NCBI GenBank assembly: GCA_039000515.1
Contig: JBCFYV010000012.1
Span: 14,882,290 to 14,946,289, forward strand
Source: Timema cristinae
Taxonomy: Eukaryota; Arthropoda; Insecta; Phasmatodea; Timematidae
DNA length: 64,000 nucleotides
Direction of reading: 5' to 3'
The translations under genes were made by a program, and so were the position numbers. Each line of letters begins with the position of its first letter. The first letter of the stretch is position 1. The notes under the pieces were generated by a model that saw only the letters and a program-made list of their open reading frames with translations, was not told the DNA's origin and searched no databases. This document shows, piece by piece, positions 26,315 to 38,500 of this stretch.

Positions 26315-26625
26315 ACCGCGTCTTACAACCCGTTTTGGCTATACACTAAGATATAAGTTGTGAAAGAAAGGCGACCATATGTAAAATGTTTAATATGTTC
26401 ACTGTGTCTTACCGTTCATCCGGACTATCATCATTTTATTCTAATATGAAGGAATTCACAATATAGAAATGTATAGGAAGCATACCCGCATCTAAGTGGG
26501 GCAATTTAAAACCTATTTAAAAAAAACATTTTCAGCCCCATCCAGTGTGGAATGGAGTCCAGGCTCCCTACAATGGGCCAACCATGTGAGACAAAGCTGA
26601 CGCCTTAGCTTGCGTGCCCATCGAT
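26315..26625 (-). mobile_element. SINE type A, one or two decayed fragments
   Basis: A tail-like piece (ACCGCGTCTTACAACCCGTT) at 26315 is followed at about 26405 by a second tail-like start (GTCTTACCGTTCATCCGGAC). The body then reads GCATACCCGCATCTAAGTGG and the head TGACGCCTTAGCTTGCG. Two tails and one head suggest one insertion beside another. Confidence 0.55.
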
Positions 26626-27083
26626 AAGTGATTTATAATATTAATTATATAAAACTTAGAATACTTGGAATACCTAATTTTTGTTACATATTTTTTTAAA
26701 AATAGCTCATTAATGGGGTTTAATTTATTTAATGAAGTATATAAACACAAGGTGATTAATGAATTAATCCAAGGGAAAGGTATTTGGACGATAAATGAGA
26801 GGAAATGCACGATAATTAGCATGTAGAACGTATGTAAAAATCATACTCAGCCAAAAATTAGGATTAGATTTCCCCTTCAAGACTATTGCGTGCATGGCAT
26901 TGAGCAAAATACAAATGTTTTTCTCTTGACTAGCTAGTTCAAGATAGTTCGAGTATCCGCACACGTAATATTTGGTAGCTACATCTAGTTTTGACTATAG
27001 TCTAGCATAGGAGCCTATAATAAGAGCGTTGTAGTGTAAGTTTTTTTACAATTATCACTTTAATTACACACCATATATCATAT

Positions 27084-27420
27084 CCTTTACTTTCTCTCGA
27101 CACCTCGGAGAGAAAGTATTGTGATTGTCAAAAAAACTCAATTTTATCAAATTTCGCTCTTATGGCTTTGGTTAAATTTTATATCTAAACACTGTTTATC
27201 ATTTTAAACACGAGGGAAATTATATTTTATTACGAAACTTACTATGAGGGTACTTAAAATGGAGAAATAAAAAAAATATATAATATCTCCGCAACTATTT
27301 GAGATACGAAATAACTTATCATTCTAAAGGTGTAGTACTATTCAAGATATACATCTTTATTTAATATATATCTTTATCAAAACAATAATTTTTAACTACA
27401 AGCAAATATATACTCTTTTT
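27084..27420 (+). repeat. Hairpin-ended interspersed repeat, copy 4 (internally deleted)
   Basis: TACTTTCTCT (27088-27097) and AGAGAAAGTA (27109-27118) form a 10-bp stem. The repeat then reads TTGTGATTGTCAAAAAAACTC and jumps straight to the TTTTATCAAA segment that normally lies about 200 bp further in. An internal deletion removed the GTCTGT region. The CTCCGCAACTATTTGAGATA segment is present. Confidence 0.7.
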
Positions 27421-27744
27421 AATTCAGATCTGTTAAAATGAATGAGATTATTATGCTCTTTGTTGGACAAATATATTTCTTTATTCTTATTTTCTCCTTA
27501 ACAATATTCCTAATTCCTAATGCATAGAGTGTGCAAGTAACAATGTATATTGTTTCATTTATGATTTTTGGTGTGGTGTTTCTACAACGATGTATAGACA
27601 TGTTATTTCGTTTACAAATCTTACGAGATTTTAATTATTGTATATTTTAAGATAAAAGAGAGAGAAAGTCTGTGTTTTGCGCCGTACCGTTTATTAATCT
27701 GAGTATTAATACTAATATCGGTTAGCCACAATTAATTACACAAA

Positions 27745-27862
27745 TTGGTCAAGGTCGTGAAAGGTGTATTTATAAAAACTACCCACATTTGCATGGAAGT
27801 AGGGTGAGGAACCATTTAGTGAAAACAGCCTCAATAAACCCAACCGGAATTCGAGCCCAACA
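27745..27862 (-). mobile_element. SINE type A fragment
   Basis: ACCCACATTTGCATGGAAGT, GAGGAACCATTTAGTGAAAA and CAACCGGAATTCGAGCCC are collinear with the antisense type A body. Tail and head are missing. Confidence 0.65.
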
Positions 27863-28043
27863 AATTTCATTACATAAAATTAAATCCAAGTCTGGTAGCA
27901 AATCTCTAATCACTTTTGTTTGCCAGTTGTTTTGTCCAAGTCACTTGGTTGACTTTTTTTTAATCAAGTTTGGGCACCAAAGTCACCTTTTTAATACTTG
28001 AAATAAAGTCCAAGTAATTATTTTATTTTATTTTAAGTCTTAG

Positions 28044-28258
28044 CATCGCGTTCTTATCACCCATTTTAGTTGCACTAATATGTTAGAGAAAAGAAAGGTT
28101 GTAGCAAAGAAAGGGTAACCTCATTTGCGTAAATAGAGAGAAAACGTTTATTTTAAAGAAAAACTTTACTCAATACATCCAACTTGGATTCGAACACTGA
28201 TCTCCCGTCAGTGGCATTCTGGTATATTATTAATTTGATCCATACACAAGCGGTTGGC
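28044..28258 (-). mobile_element. SINE type A
   Basis: GCATCGCGTTCTTATCACCC begins the antisense tail. ACCTCATTTGCGTAAATAG, CAACTTGGATTCGAACACTG and GATCTCCCGTCAGTGGC follow. Confidence 0.7.
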
Positions 28259-28589
28259 AACCTACAGCTCAACAGATCTGATAAGCCCTGTTGGCTGATT
28301 TTATTTAATTCGCAAAAAATGTTGGGGAAATGTATTTACTGTATATATATGTAGGTTCCGTCCTAAAGAATTATCACCCTTTAACCGTTATCTAGGTCTT
28401 ACACGCCTTAATGAAACACTTACCTGTCTGGGCCACTAACAGACAAAATTTTCTTACAAGAAGTTGAGACTCACAAGTTACTCCCACCTCCTTACTCTTT
28501 AGAATACATTATTTGCTTGATAATTTTTAAACTATATAACCCACGCCTTTATATTTAAGACATATACGGCCCACAAAATCAAAAAGGTT

Positions 28590-28632
28590 GATGACATTCC
28601 CCCTTAGACCATGTGGCCACTGAAGCCAGCCA
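28590..28632 (-). mobile_element. SINE type A head fragment
   Basis: CCCCCTTAGACCATGTGGCC followed by ACTGAAGCC is the antisense tRNA-like head end of type A. The rest is not recognisable. Confidence 0.5.
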
Positions 28633-29039
28633 TCTAAATTTACCATTAGAGTTATTTTGTGTGGTAGTTGATGGAAGTTTATTCTGTATTACAGCTAGTC
28701 AGGAGGTGGATAGAGTAATCTTGTCCATAAGAGTGTGATATAGCAGTTGTGAGAGATTTAGGCAAACGGAAGAAGAATAAAGCCCAACAAAGTAAGTAGA
28801 AGTTCCCTGTGTACGAGAAAGAAGTGAAGGCTAGACTTCTAGTACAACAGCAGTAAGAATGGAGCCTCCAAGTTTGTTTATTCTCAATAAATATTGGTCA
28901 CTAGTTTGCCAGTCTTCTGAAGATAAGTCTCACCAAAGACCAATCCTGTCAACCAGACTTATCTTGATAACATATCCTGCGTGCTATCCGATTGAAGTAA
29001 GGTTGTTGTGTTGGTATGCCACTATATTCCCTGCCAAGT

Positions 29040-29110
29040 TTTAACAGTCGTGCTGATGCGCATGCGCGTTAACCCCCTCCGCTATGTCGGCCTTACAATA
29101 GCTCTCTATT
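29040..29110. promoter_or_regulatory. NRF-1/Ewg-type palindrome in a GC-richer patch
   Basis: TGCGCATGCGCG at 29057-29068 matches the NRF-1 consensus YGCGCAYGCGCR; the fly factor Ewg binds the same motif. It sits in a small GC-richer patch within AT-rich DNA. No transcript start or exon is visible, so function is unproven. Confidence 0.35.
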
Positions 29111-29339
29111 AACTGAGAGTTGTGCATAACAGAACACTAACGTAAAAGTAGGGAAATGAAACCGAATAGCCCCTGGTTCCATTAGTAATCTGAAGAACAG
29201 TCTTCCTTTCTAGAAGGCTGTTTAGCGATGAATAATGACGTATTATTTCTACCTGCACAACCTTTCCCATCCCCTCTATTCCTCCTCACCCCCTTTTGAT
29301 TTTTTATTGTTCCCTACCGTTGGGATTGCTATTACAATT

Positions 29340-31600
29340 GCCTAAGAACACGCCATTCTACAGTTTTTCTTGTATTATTTATGCATCCTGTTACTTTTTT
29401 TTATAAAGAGAATAACAGATAAAAAAACAGAAAAAACGCGAAAATATTTATCGAATGATCCAATATTTTATTTTTACAATTATGATTACTTTTCCTTTCG
29501 CGTTGAGTAGAAACTGTAGGTAATAGTATAATATAGAAGTATCGTTTTAATCAATTAATTATTTTAAGCACATATTATGATAATAATGGCTCCAAAGCTT
29601 AGTATAAATAGTTAAATTATAAATAAAATATATTTACTATAGTTAATGCTATTTTATAAAATGTATTAGTTCTTTATCTCACTATTAAACTTTATGTTTA
29701 ATAAGCTATAATATAGTTGAATATATTATACTACAGGCAAATATTTTTTAAGTACTAAGAAGGATTAGGGAAATAAAATATTTTAAATGAAAGTTTCATC
29801 TCAGCTTAAAGTTACATTTCTGCAGTGTCGTAACTCTAATTATTAAGAAGAGACTAAAATTGTTAATATATTAATCTTACCTTATATAACCTTATAAATT
29901 AGTTCTAGCCAATTGTTTAGGAATATTATATTAACTACCAATTTTTGTGCATACGACATGACAGTTTATAATAATTTAATATTAATAAAATATAAACATA
30001 ATCATAATATATTTAAGAAAGATTTATGAACCATAAAATATACATATTTAGTTAAATATACTAACTTAATTAAATAAATATATATTTCTCATAAAAAATT
30101 CTTCATATAAGATTATATGATTTAATTCTATCATTAAGTGTAAAAAAATATTTTGTGAACTATAACTTAGATGATTTTACAAATAAATTTCACTATATGA
30201 AAAACATCATTTAATTAATGTAAAGAATGTTTAATCTAGATCTGAGTCATTTAAACTAAAATCACCTCAACCAACATATTTACCTCAAAAGAAAATATTT
30301 GATTAAAAATATATTCTATAATGTTATCTATTATATTAAAGACATTTAGCTTTATTTAGCATTCTAGACACCAACGTATATTGTAATAATGGATTAAGTG
30401 GGAGGATAAGTAAAGTTTTCAGGGTTGATACGCACAGGTAAATCAATAAGAACATAGAAAAATCAGGGAATTAGGAGTGACATGGTCAATTCAAATAAAA
30501 ATAAAGGAAATTTTAAAAAGTAATTCTTGTTCTTAGATATGTTTTCAATACATTTCTAAATAAAAAATAAAAAAAGCATAGTACAGTGTAAACTATTAGT
30601 TTATCTCCAATTCATGCAATTATATATAATAAGCAACAACAATTTTTTCTTTAATAAATATTGAGTCAACAATATTTTTTTAAAGTGAGTATCATGAGGT
30701 ATTTTACTAACTTTCAGATAAAATACTGGGGAAATGCATATTTCTTGGTTTTTAAAACGTGGCAGCACTAGGGAATTTTAAAGTTTAAAATGTGTATCAA
30801 CCCTGTATTGAAAACAATTTACAAATCACGTTTTATTAGGTCCATTTTATTGAAAATGACAGGATATTTTATTAATAGAATTGTTTGGAAAACCTCTATG
30901 TTTAATGGAATATCAGAACTTACAAAGCGTATCAACCATGGTTTAATTATATTACATAAAAATACAGTGTTTATAAAACTTATTTACTTTATAAAATCAT
31001 TAGATTGGTAGAATTTCAAGTATATCTGATGAAAAATACTGAACTTAGATTTCCTGAATATTTATTTCAGATTACATTCAACCACACAATACTTCGCACA
31101 AACTTTCGTAAGTTAAGTTTTGCTTTATAGAATGATTTTGATATTTTATTATTCTTTATATTTTTTGTATATTTTTTTTCTAATATTTTATTGATTGTTT
31201 TATAAATACATATATTTAATTTCATATATTAAATTGTTTTAATTTTAATATTATTCGCTTATAGATATTTATCCATTTCATAATCTTATATTTGCATTCT
31301 TTTTATCTTTTGCTATAGCCTTTCACTCAATTTTATTGTTATTTTATTACTATAATTAAAACATCTTTATTTTATAATATTTCTTATTTTTAAAACTAGC
31401 ACAGCACATTTTAAAATCCATGCACACACCTTTTATATTTCTGATTTGTATATTATTTCTCACTGGCCCATCATGGTGTCAGATAATTATTTATTACAAC
31501 ACTTGCTTCGTTAATGATTATTGACAAATCACAGAGCTTATATAAATATGATATAAAATATTATATTTATTTTGTTTTTATCACAATCAATTTAATATAG
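29340..31600. other. AT-rich DNA without recognised gene
   Basis: Very AT-rich. A 73-codon frame at 30790-31011 has no recognisable domain and AT-driven composition. No repeat family member was found. Confidence 0.5.
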
Positions 31601-31620
31601 GTGCTATCTTATTATTAAAT

Positions 31621-31915
31621 TGGTGACCTGGTGGTCTAGGGGTAAGGTGTCAGACTTCTATGCTGGCGGCCGGGGTTCAATCTCGCCGGGGTTCAATCCT
31701 CGGTCCGGCAAAGATTTATCTGGTTGCCAAACTCTTCCTTCACCTTTGACAAGACATCTTGTGAATGTGGGGATTGCCAGGTCACCACCGTGGTTCGGAT
31801 TCCACGTTAAACTGTAGGTCCTTCATTTCATCTCACAATCACCCTACCATTACACATTAGCGTAAGTGCGAATAACCCGAACGGGTAGTAAGACGCGGTG
31901 CTAATAATAATATTA
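31621..31915 (+). mobile_element. SINE type B, full length
   Basis: The tRNA-like head GGTGACCTGGTGGTCTAGGG contains an A box, followed by a B box GGGTTCAATCC that is present twice. A body with CAAGACATCTTGTGAATGTG and a 3' tail with GTGCGAATAACCCGAACGGG and AAGACGCGGTGCTAATAATA follow. Pol III-type promoter boxes are visible. The short frame across it is not a gene. Confidence 0.9.
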
Positions 31916-31919
31916 TTAA

Positions 31920-33630
31920 ATTAGTCAATCGTAGTGGTTAAAAGTATTTTAAGTCTTTAAATATTTTTTTCTAAGAATATATGATGATATGTGTGACAAT
32001 TTTACTATGTTTTAGTCAAATTTATTTTTGTATAAAGCTTAGCTATTATTTAAATAAACACGTTGTTATTGTTAATCTTCAGCATATCTAAGTTTATTGG
32101 TTATAACAAATTATGATGTCTGATTATATATATTTTATCAACATTAAAATTAAGTTTGATAAAAAAACTTCTTTCGTATTTTCTGTGAGCTACACTTAGC
32201 TATATTTGAACTCATATATTCCAATCAAATAATAGTATAAAAGTAGAAATAAATAAAACCTTTCTAATCTGATCTCTATTGGTTGGAAACTGCAGCAACA
32301 CGCACCTATAATTTGTTTACCAATACTTTAACTATCTCTGCTTAGGTCTCCCTTTAAACTTTCAAACTGTTGATTATGATTTGTCTAAAATAAAAATAGT
32401 TGGACACCAGTTTCTACTATTAGTATTAGTATTTGTATTGCTAAATAGTATATATAAGTTGAGAAGTTGTTAATTTTAATAATACAGATTAAGACTTAAA
32501 AAGTACTTTTTCATTGTAAAACAATTTGTTGTTTTTCTACTACAGTAAAATATCTAATACCTATTTTGTTTTTATAACAAATCAAATATTCCTAATACTA
32601 TAATCATAATAATATAAAATTAAATAAAATTGAAATAAAATAAGTTGTATAAGAAAACTGCTAAAATGTAATACCTATTTGAGACTGGAATTGATAGAAA
32701 AACTAGTTTTATATTTTGAAATATAAGAGTGTTATAGTGCTAATTAGATAAAGCTCTTTCAACTAAAATAAAGTTGTTGGATTATTGTATAGTAACAGTT
32801 CTTCTAATGTAATATGTAAGTATATACTTATATTAAAAGAGAAAATGATACACTTTAAGTAAGTATAAAGAAACATATTTCAACAGCTTTGATAGTTTGA
32901 CAAGCTAAACACAACTGCTTGATCCATGACACTGAGAGTTTAAATAATTTTCAAACCACTTCCTTGCTAAACAAGTATATACAAAAGGTTATCCTTTAAC
33001 ATGTCAATGTTTAAAGATATCATAAGTCTTTGAATGTTTCCTTGATAAATAGCTATGTCAGTCAAAATTTAACCAAGATAGTGGAGGACAATTAGCTAAT
33101 GATTTCTTCCTTTCCACACGGTCTGTATTTTGAATAATTTGAGTAATAGTTTTACTCGTTTCAGACACACAAGGATTTTAGATTTTAATAAACTTATAAG
33201 ATAGAAATAATTCGTTTTTTAATAAAAAGCTATCTATTTTTAGGCTAGAAAACTAAATATATTTATTATTTTCCCACATTTTAAAATAAATTAAGTCTGA
33301 CATGGCCGTATACCACTTTTATATATAAAACACTAGTTTGGTTTTATGTGTACATGGTTTATTTGTAAAAAAATCTACAATTTTTTCAAGCTATGATTAT
33401 TTTATATGAGATGACTATTAGATTCGGATATTTATAGGAATACCTTTACTGATAGTTCCAAAAATTACTTGTTTGATCAAATATTAAAACTGATTCTCAA
33501 ACATTGAAATAATCACATTAGACTTCTGTCAATTCAATTTAATTAGAGGAGAATTGCACATATATTACCAAAAACATTAATAATACAAAGTAATAATAAA
33601 TTTAATATCTATATAGCAACCCCATTTTCG
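31920..33630. other. AT-rich DNA without recognised gene
   Basis: No open frame above background, no tRNA-like boxes and no inverted termini were seen. Confidence 0.5.
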
Positions 33631-33635
33631 TGCAT

Positions 33636-34096
33636 TCCACGCGTCTCACTTCCCGTTTGGGCTGTCCTAATATTTACACTAATGACTTAAGAAGTACAGT
33701 AGCCCCGTGGCTTCTTTGGTGCTGACTGACAGCTCACAGCTCACTTCTGACAGTCAACATTTAGGTATAATATCTAAATTTTGACCGTCAAAAGTGACAT
33801 CTGTTAAACACATGTTTTTGCAGATCTTATGGTTCGGCGTAGGGATACATAATTTGGTCTGGTAACTTTTCAAAGCAGTAGCTGTGATCTGTCAGTCAGC
33901 ACCAAGGAAGTTTATGGGGCTACAGTAGGATATATTTTATAGACACTTTACGTACATTTGCGTTGAAGGAGAGTTTGAAACCATTTAGGAAAAAACACAA
34001 CATATCTAACTAGGATTCGAACCCTCATCTACCCATCATCGGTAATTCATTATATTATAATAGTGACGCGTTATACCACGCAACTACCGAAGCGGA
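33636..34096 (-). mobile_element. SINE type A interrupted by a MITE
   Basis: The tail part (CACGCGTCTCACTTCCCGTT) ends at 33696. The body resumes at 33926 with TAGGATATATTTTATAGACA and continues through ATTTGCGTTGAAGGAGAG to AGGATTCGAACCCTCATCTA and a CCACGCAACTACCGAAG end. The two halves are exactly adjacent once the 229-bp MITE is removed. Confidence 0.88.
33697..33925. mobile_element. 229-bp MITE with TA target duplication, inserted in a SINE
   Basis: The terminal inverted repeats are about 45 bp. The left arm starts CAGTAGCCCCGTGG and includes TTGGTGCTGACTGACAG. The right arm, reversed, starts CTGTAGCCCC and includes the same TTGGTGCTGACTGACAG. TA flanks both ends (33695-33696 and 33926-33927). 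Inside lies a second inverted pair (TCACTTCTGACAGTCAA and TTGACCGTCAAAAGTGA), so the whole element can fold as one long hairpin. A TA duplication and CAGT-type end suggest a Tc1/mariner-type non-autonomous element. Removing it restores a continuous SINE. Confidence 0.88.
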
Positions 34097-34511
34097 TCAT
34101 TTCACATTAATACTTCCTTAACAAACAGTTTTATTTTTTAAAAACACTCCGTGATGTTCGCCAGACTACAAAGTCAACAGTAATCTTTCTAGGAAGCCTG
34201 GTTCAAATGTAGCTGGAAAACGGAATTGAAAAGTAGTCTCTGGATGGGTGTACGGATAATCCGCAAACTCTATATCCCGCACATGAATAATCTAGAGTTT
34301 AATATATAAATTGAACAAACAATGTTATATGTAAGCTTTTGCTATATATCTAAATTGCGAACCTTAACCATGATAGCCTGTTCTGGTTCTTAAATTATGT
34401 AGAGATGATGTTTTTTATTTTAGCAAGGAATATTTAAAATAAACTTATGAACAGCTAAATTTATCTCCACACGACTTACCATCTAACTTAATACTAGAAC
34501 ATTGTAAAATC

Positions 34512-34625
34512 AGGCTTGACGGCTGTTAATTCATTACTGTTAAAGAGAGCCCAACCATTTCGAGAATCAGAACTCATACCCTGAGCTCTTGGAAGCAAGT
34601 CTCCTCTATCAACATTTCAAAAGTG
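34512..34625 (-). mobile_element. SINE type D fragment
   Basis: The minus strand contains AGAGCTCAGGGTATGAGTTC, TCGAAATGGTTGGGCTCTC and CAGTAATGAATTAACAGCCG. This is collinear with the 41.0-kb copy's GGGTTTCCCCTTTCAGAGTG and AAGAATTAACGGCCG. Confidence 0.55.
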
Positions 34626-35537
34626 TCGGGCATTATATTAAAAGGATAACCTTGCTTCTCTTTTATCCTATCTAAAAAGTTCAAGGAAATGAATTGCAGC
34701 CTAAAATATCGATAGTCATAAATCGGCTTTACATGCTCTCGACAGAATTATGCCTGAAGGTGGTGGCATACTTGGGTGTATCGCTTCTAATCGTTTATGA
34801 AAATAATCCCGATTGTTTGTTTTCCCCCACACTTATATTTTTTTAAATTTTAGAAGAGGCGTACAAAGTCTTTGATTGCTATAATCGTTTTGAAAGAAAA
34901 TCCATTTATTAAAGTTTATACAAGCTATGTTCATTAAAAATCATCGTTTAGAGGTTTTAACAAATACATCCAGTATTGTAGCATACACTTTCTGGAAATG
35001 TTGGGTAACATTGTTCAAACTCTCACAGGATGATTTACTAATGAACCAATCTTACTTAAACTTAAATCAATATATTGACATTTTAAAAATATTGACTATT
35101 TAAGTCCTTGTGAAACTATCCTGGCTAGATTTTTCTTTATGGTAATTAGGGAGAATCAGTTAAAAGTTCAAGTCACGAATATATTATCAGAGAGTATGCA
35201 GTACGACAGTGTGTCTAAAGGGCATTTTATAAAACCAAACAAATTCTTTTAGAGGCAAAATTGATAACGTTTTAATTCATTAGTGTCATTTTATAGAATT
35301 TTGATCATATCAATCAGAAGTTACATCTGCAATCACATGACTTGAGGTAAATGTAAATGTACAGTAGTAACCTTTCTAGATGTTATTTAAGTCTCATCCT
35401 ATGAAAGTTCAACAGTAGTTTGGACACCCATATAACAATGCTTCTTTTACTGTCGACTTGGTAGTGGCGTTTTTGTCATGGTCACCAGGTAGTAAGTATG
35501 GTCATCCCTTAGAAAAACCAGCCAAATATTCATACCG

Positions 35538-38500
35538 TGTACCTGTTATGTGCTTATATTAAGCTCTCAATGGGTTGTACCTGTTATGTGCTTGTATTAA
35601 GCTCTGAATGGATTGTACCTGTTAATGTCTTAAATTAAGCTCTGAATGGGTTGTACCTGTTATGTGCTTATATTAAGCTCTGAATGGGTTGTACCTGCTA
35701 TGTGCTCATATTAAGCTCTGAATGGTTGTACCTGTTATGTGCTCATATTAAGCTCTGAATGGGTTGTACCTGTTATGTGCTCATATTAAGCTCTGAATGG
35801 GTTGTACTGTTTATGTGCTTATACTAAGCTCTGAATGGGTTGTACTTGTTATGTGCTTATACTAAGCTCTGAATGGGTGGTACCTGTTATGTGCTTATAC
35901 TAAGCTCTGAATGGGTTGTACCTGTTATGTGCTTGTATTAAGCTCTGAATGGGTTGTACCTGTTATGTTCTTACATTAAGCTCTGAATGGGTTGTACCTG
36001 TTATGTGCTCATATTAAGCTCTGAATGGGTTGTACCTGTTATGTGCTCATATTAAGCTCTGAATGGGTTGTACCTGTTATGTGCTAATATTAAGCTCTGA
36101 ATGGGTTGTACCTTTTAAGTGCTTATACTAAGCTCTGAATGGGTTGTACCTGTTAGGTCTTATATTTAGCTCTGAATGGGTTGTACTTGTTATGTGCTTA
36201 TATTAAACTCTGAATGGATTGTACCTGTTATGTGCTTATATTTAAGCTCTGAATGGTTGTACCTATTATGTGCTTATATTTAGCTCTGAATGGGTTGTAC
36301 CTGTTATGTGCTTATATTTAGCTCTGAATGGTTGTACCTGTTATGTGCTTATATTAAGCTCTGAATGGTTGAACCTGCTATGTGCTCATATTAAGCTCTG
36401 AATGGGTGTACTTGTTATGTGCTTATACTAAGCTCTGAATGGGTTGTACCTGTTATGTTCTTACATTAAGCTCTGAATGGTTAGACCTGCTATGTGCTCA
36501 TATTAAGCTCTGAATGGGTTGTACCTGTTATGTGCTCATATTAAGCTCTGAATGGGTTGTACCTGTTATGTGCTTATATTAAGCTCTGAATGGTTGTACC
36601 TGTTATGTGCTCATATTAAGCTCTGAATGGGTTGTACCTGTTATGTGCTCATATTAAGCTCTGAATGGGTTGTACCGGTTATGTGCTCATATTAAGCTCT
36701 GAATGGGTTGTACCTGTTATGTGCTTATATTAAGCTCTGAATGGGTTGTACCTGTTATGTGCTCATATTAAGCTCTGAATGGGTTGTACCTGTTATGTGC
36801 TTATATTAAGCTCTGAATGGATTGTACCTGTTATGTGCTTATATTTAGCTCTGAATGGGTTGTACCTGTTATGTGCTTATATTAAGCTCTGAATGGGTTG
36901 TACCTGCTATGTGCTCATATTAAGCTCTGAATGGGTTGTACTTGTTATGTGCTTATACTAAGCTCTGAATGGGTTGTACTTGTTATGTGCTCATATTAAG
37001 CTCTAATGGTTGTACCTGTTATGTGCTATATTAAGCTCTGAATGGTTGTACCTGTTATGTGCTCATATTAAGCTCTGAATGGGTTGTACCTGTTATGTGC
37101 TCATATTAAGCTCTGAATGAGTTGTACCTGTTATGTGCTCATATTAAGCTCTGAATGATTGTACTTGTTATGTGCTTATATTAAGCTCTGAATGGGTTTG
37201 TACCTGTTATGTGCTAATATTAAGCTCTGAATGGGTTGTACCTTTTAAGTGCTTATACTAAGCTCTGAATGGGTTGTACCTGTTATGTGCTTATATTTAG
37301 CTCTGAATGGGTTGTACCTGTTATGTGCTTATATTAAACTCTGAATGGATTGTACCTGTTATGTGCTTATATTTAGCTCTGAATGGGTTGTACTGTTATG
37401 TGCTTATACTAAGCTCTGAATGGGTTGTACCGTTATGGCTTATATTAGCTCTGAATGGTGTACTGTTATGTGCTTATATTAAGCTCTGAATGGGTTGTAC
37501 CTGTTAGTGCTTATATTAAGCTCTGAATGGGTTGACCTGTTATGTGCTTATATTAAGCTCTGAATGGGTGTACTGTTATGTGCTTATTAAGCTCTGAATG
37601 GTTGTACCTGTTATGTGCTTAATTAAGCTCTGAATGGTTGTACCTGTTATGTGCTCATATTAAGCTCTGAATGGGTTGTACCTGTTATGTGCTTATATTA
37701 AGCTCTGAATGGGTTGTACCTGTTATGTGCTCATATTAAGCTCTGAATGGGTTGTACCTGTTATGTGCTCATATTAAGCTCTGAATGGGTTGTACCTGTT
37801 ATGTGCTCATATTAAGCTCTGAATGGGTTGTACCTGTTATGTGCTATATTAAGCTCTGAATGGGTTGTACCTGTTATGTGCTCATATTAAGCTCTGAATG
37901 GGTTGTACCTGTTATGTGCTTATATTAAGCTCTGAATGGTTGTACCTGTTATGTGCTTATATTAAGCTCTGAATGGGTTGTACTGTTATGTGCTATATTA
38001 AGCTCTGAATGGGTTGTACCTGTTATGTGCTCATATTAAGCTCTGAATGGTTGTACCTGTTATGTGCTTATATTAAGCTCTGAATGGGTTGTACTGTTAT
38101 GTGCTCATATTAAGCTCTGAATGGGTTGTACCTGTTATGTGCTCATATTAAGCTCTGAATGGGTTGTACCTGTTATGTGCTCATATTAAGCTCTGAATGG
38201 GTTGTACCTGTTATGTGCTCATATTAAGCTCTGAATGGTTGTACCTGTTATGTGCTCATATTAAGCTCTGAATGGGTTGTACTGTTATGTGCTAATATTA
38301 AGCTCTGAATGGGTTGTACCTGTTATGTGCTCATATTAAGCTCTGAATGGGTTGTACTGTTATGTGCTTATATTAAGCTCTGAATGGGTTGTACCTGTTA
38401 TGTGTCATATTAAGCTCTGAATGGGTTGTACCTGTTATGTGCTATATTAAGCTCTGAATGGGTTGTACCTGTTATGTGCTATATTAAGTCTGAATGGGTT

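Noticed and set aside
31620..31817. 65-codon frame starting in GGTGACCTGG
   Set aside because: It lies wholly within a type B SINE.
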